Assembly: GCF_037081775.1 (NCBI RefSeq)
Contig: NZ_JBAMHQ010000001.1
Span: 434,001 to 498,000 of the forward strand
DNA from: Haladaptatus sp. ZSTT2
GTDB taxonomy: Archaea; Halobacteriota; Halobacteria; Halobacteriales; Halococcaceae
DNA: 64,000 bases
Reading direction: 5' to 3'
In this document: positions 59,165-64,000 of the stretch, in pieces
Layout: the number at the start of each line of letters is the position of its first letter
Numbering within the stretch: position 1 is the stretch's first letter
The notes under the pieces: generated by a model
The model's database searches: none
Seen by the model: the letters and a program-made list of their open reading frames with translations, nothing else
Told to the model about the DNA's origin: nothing
Made by a program: the position numbers and the translations under genes

Positions 59165-60058
59165 CTACGGCAGGTCAACCGCGACGTCGGCGTCGAGACT
59201 CGCGCTCTTGACCGTGTTGTAGAGCAACATCGCAATCGTCATCGGCCCGACGCCGCCGGGGACGGGCGTGATGGCGGCGGCCTTCTCCTTCGCGCTCTCG
59301 AACTCCACGTCGCCGACGAGTTTGTAGCCCTTTTCGGTGTCTGCATCGACGCGGTTCACACCAACGTCGATGACGGTGACGCCTTCTTTGAGCATCGAGC
59401 CGTCGATGAGTTCCGGGACGCCAACTGCGGCGATGACGATGTCCGCCTGCTTGCTCTTAGCGGCGAGGTCTTTCGTGCGAGAGTGACAGACCGTCACCGT
59501 CGCGTTCCCACCGTCGGTTTTCTGGATGAGCAGGTTCGCAAGTGGCTTGCCAACGATGTCAGAGCGGCCAACGATGACCACGTCTTTGCCCTCCGGGTCA
59601 ACGTCCGTGGCTTCGAGCAGCTTCTGGACGCCGTGGGGCGTACACGGCTTGAACAGTGGGTCACCAGCGACGAGGCGGCCGATGTTCTCAGGGTGGAAGC
59701 CGTCTACGTCCTTTGCGGGGTCGATGCGACGGATGACCTCGCGTTTGTCGACGTGGTCAGGAACTGGCAACTGGACGAGAATGCCGTGGACCTCCGGGTC
59801 TGCGTTCAGGTCGTCGATGGTCGCATAGAGCTCTTCTGCGGGGGCCTCCGGGTCTAATTCGATGTGGATGCCGTTGATGCCGACTTCTTCACAGGCGCGC
59901 TGTTTCATCGACACATAGGTTTCGCTCGCGCCATCGTCGCTCATCAGAACGGTTGCGAGGCCGGGAGTCACGTCCGCGTCTGCGAGCGTCTCGATGCTCG
60001 CGGCGAGTTCTGCTCGAATCTCCGCGGCGACGGCCTTCCCGTCAATGATAGTTGTCAT
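59165..60058 (-). CDS. folD: Bifunctional methylene-THF dehydrogenase/cyclohydrolase FolD
   Basis: 297-residue enzyme of one-carbon metabolism, converting methylene-tetrahydrofolate to formyl-tetrahydrofolate. Motifs: Tyr/Lys in SETYVSMKQRACEEVGI (catalytic), ILVQLPVPDHVDKREV, NAD(P) Rossmann region VVIVGRSDIVGKPLANLL and TPVPGGVGPMTIAML at the C-terminus. Full length. It is near glyA (serine hydroxymethyltransferase) 2.5 kb away on the same strand, so C1 enzymes share the neighbourhood. Confidence 0.96.
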   Translation of the reverse strand: MTTIIDGKAVAAEIRAELAASIETLADADVTPGLATVLMSDDGASETYVSMKQRACEEVGINGIHIELDPEAPAEELYATIDDLNADPEVHGILVQLPVPDHVDKREVIRRIDPAKDVDGFHPENIGRLVAGDPLFKPCTPHGVQKLLEATDVDPEGKDVVIVGRSDIVGKPLANLLIQKTDGGNATVTVCHSRTKDLAAKSKQADIVIAAVGVPELIDGSMLKEGVTVIDVGVNRVDADTEKGYKLVGDVEFESAKEKAAAITPVPGGVGPMTIAMLLYNTVKSASLDADVAVDLP

Positions 60059-60151
60059 TACCGAAACGGCGGGTGGCGACCCACATTAATGCTCGGATTT
60101 GTGCCTATATTCGTACTGTTTCGAGAAGAAATACGCACGAACGTGTACAGG

Positions 60152-60364
60152 TTACGCCTCTGACCACGCTCTGAGTTCGGGTTCAAGCCCGGTGACTCGG
60201 CTCTCGGTCACGTCGTCTCGCTCTCTGTACTCGGCGTGCATATCGTACGCCGCAGCGACGAGGTCAATCGAGTCATCGTCCGTCGGGGTTCGGTTGAGGA
60301 GGCCATTGCCGAGCGCATCGGTGGCGTCAATTCGCCCACAGAGCACGTGGAGGAATTTGAACAC
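60152..60364 (-). CDS. Small hypothetical protein, 70 aa (GTG start)
   Basis: Frame from GTG at 60364: VFKFLHVLCGRIDATDALGN, LLNRTPTDDDSIDLVAAAYD, ending TGLEPELRAWSEA. Third-position GC is good. I recognise no family. The frame is open further upstream without ATG, so the true start could be elsewhere. Could be a fragment of a larger gene. Confidence 0.4.
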   Translation of the reverse strand: MFKFLHVLCGRIDATDALGNGLLNRTPTDDDSIDLVAAAYDMHAEYRERDDVTESRVTGLEPELRAWSEA

Positions 60365-60399
60365 GCGGGAAAATTGCGAGCACGTAGCGTACAGACACG

Positions 60400-60939
60400 C
60401 TATTCGTCGAACGATTGTAGCCCTGCACCCTGCTGGACGGCTTCTGTCTCGCCCGTATCGAGTGTCACAATCATGGCCTGCCCGCCGTAGCCGTGAATCT
60501 GGTCGTGGCCCCGGACGACGACGCGCGACACGCCTGCTGGAATATCGATGGTTCCAGACCGGGTGAACTCCTGTGTCCCGTGCGCGTGGAGGAGTTCGCG
60601 TCTCCCCAACTGCTCTCCGTCAAGAGTTTCGACCTGCCACCAGTTTGCGTACCCCTCTTCGCCATCGTCATCGTGGAGGAGCGTGACGTCGAATCGGTAG
60701 CTCGTTTCACCCGTTTTTTCGAACGCGACGGCCATCACGTTCGCTTCGCGCAAGTCGAGGTCAATTTCCGTAGTCATCTGCTCAGCCGTGGTTGTGTCGG
60801 TCGGTGACGAGTCAGCGGTCGTCGTCGCCGTCGTGGTGGAAGGTTCAGCGTCCGCACCGCCATCGCTTGTACAGCCTGCGAGCAAGAGGATGCCCCCGGA
60901 AAGGAGTGCAAGGATGCGGCGTCGTGAAAAGGGACTCAT
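60400..60939 (-). CDS. Haloarchaeal lipoprotein of unknown function
   Basis: 179-residue exported lipoprotein. FSRRRILALLSGGILLLAGC is a Tat-type lipoprotein signal with lipobox LAGC. A Thr/Asp-rich linker leads to a beta-sandwich-like domain (NVMAVAFEKTGETSYRFDVT on) ending QGAGLQSFDE. Possibly a surface binding protein. Single gene. Confidence 0.75.
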   Translation of the reverse strand: MSPFSRRRILALLSGGILLLAGCTSDGGADAEPSTTTATTTADSSPTDTTTAEQMTTEIDLDLREANVMAVAFEKTGETSYRFDVTLLHDDDGEEGYANWWQVETLDGEQLGRRELLHAHGTQEFTRSGTIDIPAGVSRVVVRGHDQIHGYGGQAMIVTLDTGETEAVQQGAGLQSFDE

Positions 60940-60978
60940 GCGTGTGCATACGCGACCAGCCGCCGTTACCGTGACGGC

Positions 60979-61296
60979 TCAGTAGTCGCCGGGGCGACGG
61001 CGGAGGAATTCGAGGTCGTAGGCACGGGCGAACTCGCGGACGATGCGCTGGCCAATGACGACGGCGACGAGAAACAGCGCAAATCCCACAGCGAGAACGG
61101 GTTCTGAGAACAACCCAAGCACGTCACCGACGCCGACCCCCTCGCTGTTTGCGAGGGCGCTCAGCCCGTCCGGATTCCGGACAAGCAGGAACAGGAACAT
61201 GAAAATCACTTCAACGAACAGGAGTTCCGTAATCAGGCTGATGCCGACGATGTTTCCCATGCGAATCTGTCGGTCGCCAATGCTCCCCACGGCCAT
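60979..61296 (-). CDS. Two-TM haloarchaeal membrane protein
   Basis: 105-residue protein. Polar start MAVGSIGDRQIRMGNIVG, then two hydrophobic segments (LITELLFVEVIFMFLFLLV and PVLAVGFALFLVAVVIG), with a basic tail REFARAYDLEFLRRRPGDY. Function unknown. It lies between glyA and the lipoprotein on the same strand. Confidence 0.65.
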   Translation of the reverse strand: MAVGSIGDRQIRMGNIVGISLITELLFVEVIFMFLFLLVRNPDGLSALANSEGVGVGDVLGLFSEPVLAVGFALFLVAVVIGQRIVREFARAYDLEFLRRRPGDY

Positions 61297-61360
61297 AGGT
61301 AAACTACGAGAGTGGAGTCGATAAGCCTGCGCGAACAGTCAGAAAATAGAGAACGTCGAA

Positions 61361-62608
61361 TTATTCGTAGAGCGGGAACTGCGCACAGAGGTCTGCGACT
61401 TCGCCTGCGGCTTCTGCTTTCACCTCGTCGTCGTCGTAGTTGTCGACGACTTTGGCGATGATGTCCCCCACCTTGCGCGTGGCTTCCTCGTCAAAGCCGC
61501 GCGTCGTGAGCAGTGGCGTCCCGGCGCGGATGCCACTCGGGTTGAACGGCGAGCGCGTCTCGCCCGGCACGGTGTTCTTGTTGAGGATGATACCGACTTC
61601 TTCGAGCGCCTCCTCTGCGTCGCCGCCGGTCGTGTCCGGATGCGATGGGCGCAGGTCGATGAGCAGGAGGTGGTTGTCCGTCCCGCCAGAAACGAGCGAG
61701 AAGCCGTGGTCTTTGAGCGTCTCGCCGAGCACTTTGGCGTTTTTGACCGTCTGGGCGGCGTACTCTTTGAACGCCGGTTGGAGGGCCTCTTTGAAGCCAA
61801 CGGCCTTGCCCGCGATGTTGTGCATAAGGGGGCCGCCCTGCGTGCCGGGGAACACGGCCGAGTTGATGGCCTTCTTGTGTTCTTCGCCGGTCATGATGAT
61901 GCCACCGCGCCCCGCGCGGATGGTCTTGTGCGTTGAACCCGTGACGAAGTCAGCGATGCCAACGGGCGAGGGGTGTTCGCCTGCGGCGACGAGGCCCGTG
62001 ATGTGGGCGATGTCCGCGAGGTGGTAGGCGTCGACTTCGTCTGCGGCTTCCTGAATCTTCTCCCACTCGACGACGCGTGGGTAGGCGGAGTATCCGGAGA
62101 CGATGATGTCTGGGTCGAACGCCTTTGCTTTCTCCATGATGCCGTCGTAGTCGAGATAGCCGGTTTCTGCATCGACTTCGTACTGCTCTACCTCGTAGAG
62201 TTTCCCCGTGAAGTTCGCCGGGTGGCCGTGGGAGAGGTGGCCGCCGTGAGAGAGTTCAAGAGAGAGAATCTTGTCGCCGGGTTCGAGCATGGCGATGTAG
62301 ACGCCCATGTTCGCTTGCGTCCCGCTGTGTGGCTGGACGTTGACGTGTTCTGCGCCCCAGAGCTCTTTCGCGCGGTCGATTGCGAGCTGTTCGACGACGT
62401 CTGCGTACTCACAGCCAGCGTAGTAGCGCGCGCCGGGATAGCCCTCTGCGTACTTGTTCGTGAGCGCACTGCCCTGTGCTTCGAGTACGGCCTCTGAAAC
62501 GTGGTTCTCAGAGGCAATCATTTCGAGCGTCGAACGCTGGCGCTCTACCTCATTTGTGAGTGCGTTTGCGACCTCTGGGTCAACTTCGCGAACCTGGTCG
62601 TAATCCAT
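61361..62608 (-). CDS. glyA: Serine hydroxymethyltransferase
   Basis: 415-residue PLP enzyme converting serine and tetrahydrofolate (or methanopterin) to glycine and methylene-carrier. The PLP lysine is Lys228 in VTGSTHKTIRAGRGG. Other family marks: LEMIASENHVSEAVLEAQGS (about 28-47), YAEGYPGARYYAG, VQPHSGTQANMGVYIAML. The ATG at 62608 (MDYDQVREVDPE) is chosen; an upstream run is not family-like. Works with FolD nearby in C1 supply. Confidence 0.96.
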   Translation of the reverse strand: MDYDQVREVDPEVANALTNEVERQRSTLEMIASENHVSEAVLEAQGSALTNKYAEGYPGARYYAGCEYADVVEQLAIDRAKELWGAEHVNVQPHSGTQANMGVYIAMLEPGDKILSLELSHGGHLSHGHPANFTGKLYEVEQYEVDAETGYLDYDGIMEKAKAFDPDIIVSGYSAYPRVVEWEKIQEAADEVDAYHLADIAHITGLVAAGEHPSPVGIADFVTGSTHKTIRAGRGGIIMTGEEHKKAINSAVFPGTQGGPLMHNIAGKAVGFKEALQPAFKEYAAQTVKNAKVLGETLKDHGFSLVSGGTDNHLLLIDLRPSHPDTTGGDAEEALEEVGIILNKNTVPGETRSPFNPSGIRAGTPLLTTRGFDEEATRKVGDIIAKVVDNYDDDEVKAEAAGEVADLCAQFPLYE

Positions 62609-62702
62609 TGTATGAAAAGCTGAATCGCCTCGCTCAATAAGTGTACCTCTGTGTACGCAAGGCCAACACACCTATACTCCTAGAGGGTGAACTAAACGGT
62701 CA

Positions 62703-64000
62703 ATGTTGCGCTGGGACCTGACTGCGTCCGGAGTGCGTCTCAGCAACGGTTCCACGTCGGTTTCATTCGTCGCTCCTGACTGGCAACCAACGGCGGTGAG
62801 CCACGCCCTTCCACGCCACGTAAACGCCGTGACAGCCGGGACGGTATCCCGGCTCCAACTCCCGGCAACAACCGGACGGCTCACCACTGCGGACGGAACA
62901 CCACGCGCCGTCTCTGCTGGTCAGTCACTCGGCGCTGGCACCCACTACCTCACGGTCGGAATAGAAACCTCTCGAACGGCGATGCGCACGGACGGCTGCG
63001 GGACGAAACAACTCGCGCGCACGACCGAAGCGGCGCTCGAAACCACGATTGCGTTCGACGGGCCAGCGAGGATTCGCCCGCTCGGCACCGACCTCTGTAT
63101 CGACTTCGACCAACAATCGACGGTCACCGTGGGCGTCTCCCACGAACACACGATTCCGGAACACACCATCACTGTCACGCCCACGCCCGAAGGCATTGCG
63201 ACCGCACTCTCTCACCTCGCTGCGGGGATGGCGACCACCGGTCCCGAACGCTCGCATCCGGCGTGGCGACACCACCCGCCGCTGGTCGAAATTGGGTCGC
63301 AAATCGACGTGCCGGCCGCCATCCAATCGCGCACGCCACAGATTGGGATCGAGGTGAAACTCCCGCCCGATACCGAGTACTTGTACGTCGTCGCGCCGCT
63401 TGCGTACTATCTTGGCGCGCAGGTGACAGTCGAGAATCGGACAACGCCAGTGCTCGTCGCACCCGACGCGGACGTAGACTATGCGTTTAGCTCGCTTCCG
63501 GCGTTCCAACACGAGGTGGCAAGCCTCGTGCGTCGCTGCTTCTTCGTTGACTGTCTCCTGCGCGATGACACCGAGCAGCTGCCACCACACCACAGTTCGC
63601 TGCTCACAGAGTGGGGACTCTCATCGAACGAGCTCTCGGAAGCGCCACCGGCGACACGACTCGCGGCCACGCTGTCGATTCCCCACGAAGCGATTGCGCC
63701 CCACCTCCCCGAGTGGTATCTCGCAACGTACGTCGACGCAGACCCGACACACGTCCGGTCGTTCCCATTCTTGCTCGACAGCATGAGCCTCGTCTATCTT
63801 CCAGCGGCGTCTGCGTTCGACGGCAAAGAGCTGATTCGCCGGTCGCTCGACGACTTCTACCGCGCAGGGCCGCAGGCGGCCTCAGTGGACGTGTTGATGC
63901 CGGAACTCCAGTCGGGCTATCTCCACGGCTGGCTCGCCTCTGGAACGCCAATCGACGTGTTCAAACTCAGCCACGCGGCCTACGAGAATCGCCTCAAATA
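62703..64000 (+). CDS. Large uncharacterised protein, cut by the window end
   Basis: Open frame from ATG at 62703 to the last base, at least 432 codons. It starts MLRWDLTASGVRLSNGSTSV, contains repeated beta-type stretches (e.g. HYLTVGIETSRTAMRT) and acidic/His-rich segments, and then a more helical half (FQHEVASLVRRCFFVDCLLR, ELIRRSLDDFYRAGPQAASV). There is no signal peptide or transmembrane segment. I do not recognise it. The gene continues to the right, so its domain plan cannot be judged. Confidence 0.75.
   Translation, partial: MLRWDLTASGVRLSNGSTSVSFVAPDWQPTAVSHALPRHVNAVTAGTVSRLQLPATTGRLTTADGTPRAVSAGQSLGAGTHYLTVGIETSRTAMRTDGCGTKQLARTTEAALETTIAFDGPARIRPLGTDLCIDFDQQSTVTVGVSHEHTIPEHTITVTPTPEGIATALSHLAAGMATTGPERSHPAWRHHPPLVEIGSQIDVPAAIQSRTPQIGIEVKLPPDTEYLYVVAPLAYYLGAQVTVENRTTPVLVAPDADVDYAFSSLPAFQHEVASLVRRCFFVDCLLRDDTEQLPPHHSSLLTEWGLSSNELSEAPPATRLAATLSIPHEAIAPHLPEWYLATYVDADPTHVRSFPFLLDSMSLVYLPAASAFDGKELIRRSLDDFYRAGPQAASVDVLMPELQSGYLHGWLASGTPIDVFKLSHAAYENRLK

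Noticed and set aside
1-64000. CRISPR array, insertion sequence, prophage or integrase
   Set aside because: No regularly spaced repeats, transposase motifs, terminal repeats or phage genes were seen.

Overview
This window is haloarchaeal chromosome (class Halobacteria). Its proteins are acidic. It carries twin-arginine signal and lipobox proteins, HTH_10 (Bat-type) regulators, a halocyanin, a PGF-CTERM surface protein, a type III RuBisCO, an amphi-Trp protein and many leaderless-looking genes with a TATA-like box about 25-30 bp before the start codon. Base composition is moderate for a haloarchaeon. I cannot fix the genus. I found no rRNA, tRNA, CRISPR array, insertion sequence or prophage, so this is mostly housekeeping and accessory metabolic chromosome. 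About 75 protein genes are supported, the first and last of them cut by the window ends.

Layout. 1-5.9 kb: a branched-chain-amino-acid-type ABC importer (binding protein, LivH, LivM and the first codons of LivG), a Bat-type regulator and an aldehyde dehydrogenase. 6-13 kb: a SnoaL-like protein, a three-gene run (thioredoxin-reductase-like flavoprotein, MoaD/ThiS-like protein, MBL hydrolase), a uracil-DNA-glycosylase-family protein, an AstE-like deacylase and a large Tat-exported LVIVD-type protein. 13-21.7 kb: a metal island with CopA, a broken HMA (CopZ-like) gene, a PGF-CTERM protein, an Lrp-TRASH copper-type sensor, and a tightly packed operon dtxR - multicopper oxidase - ZIP transporter with an extra extracytoplasmic domain - halocyanin, preceded by a perfect TTTAGA-N4-TCTAAA palindrome. 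21.7-29.8 kb: AhpD-like protein, small membrane proteins, acyl-CoA dehydrogenase, MFS transporter, RuBisCO III, DJ-1/PfpI protein, HAD phosphatase.

29.8-41 kb: a methyltransferase, an ABC exporter pair, a two-RCK potassium channel, DUF998 and DUF3179 proteins, a TlpA/CcdA thiol-redox pair, a PH-domain pair and a second Bat-type regulator, followed by a strongly structured intergenic segment. 41-50 kb: aldo/keto reductase; an ABC exporter in which one permease is fused to a PrsW-type intramembrane protease; a zinc-finger protein; class III aminotransferase; MgtC/DUF4010 protein; AI-2E family protein. 50-52.8 kb: PadR regulator, amphi-Trp protein, a second strongly structured intergenic segment, DUF1028 Ntn-hydrolase. 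52.8-57.1 kb: a reactive-sulfur island (TSUP exporter, two half-size YeeE/YedE proteins, rhodanese-MBL fusion, and divergent TusA and DsrE), with two copies of an AATATTG-centred motif in the shared promoter region. 57-64 kb: alcohol dehydrogenase, zinc-ribbon protein, folD and glyA (one-carbon metabolism), a lipoprotein, and the start of a large unrecognised protein.

The most notable items are the DtxR-controlled oxidase/ZIP/halocyanin operon, which may couple metal oxidation to uptake; the PrsW-ABC permease fusion; the two structured intergenic segments; the sulfur regulon motif; the CopZ-like remnant; and the MoaD-like protein whose C-terminus is Gly-Cys instead of Gly-Gly. Functions come from sequence motifs and family knowledge only; no database search was run.
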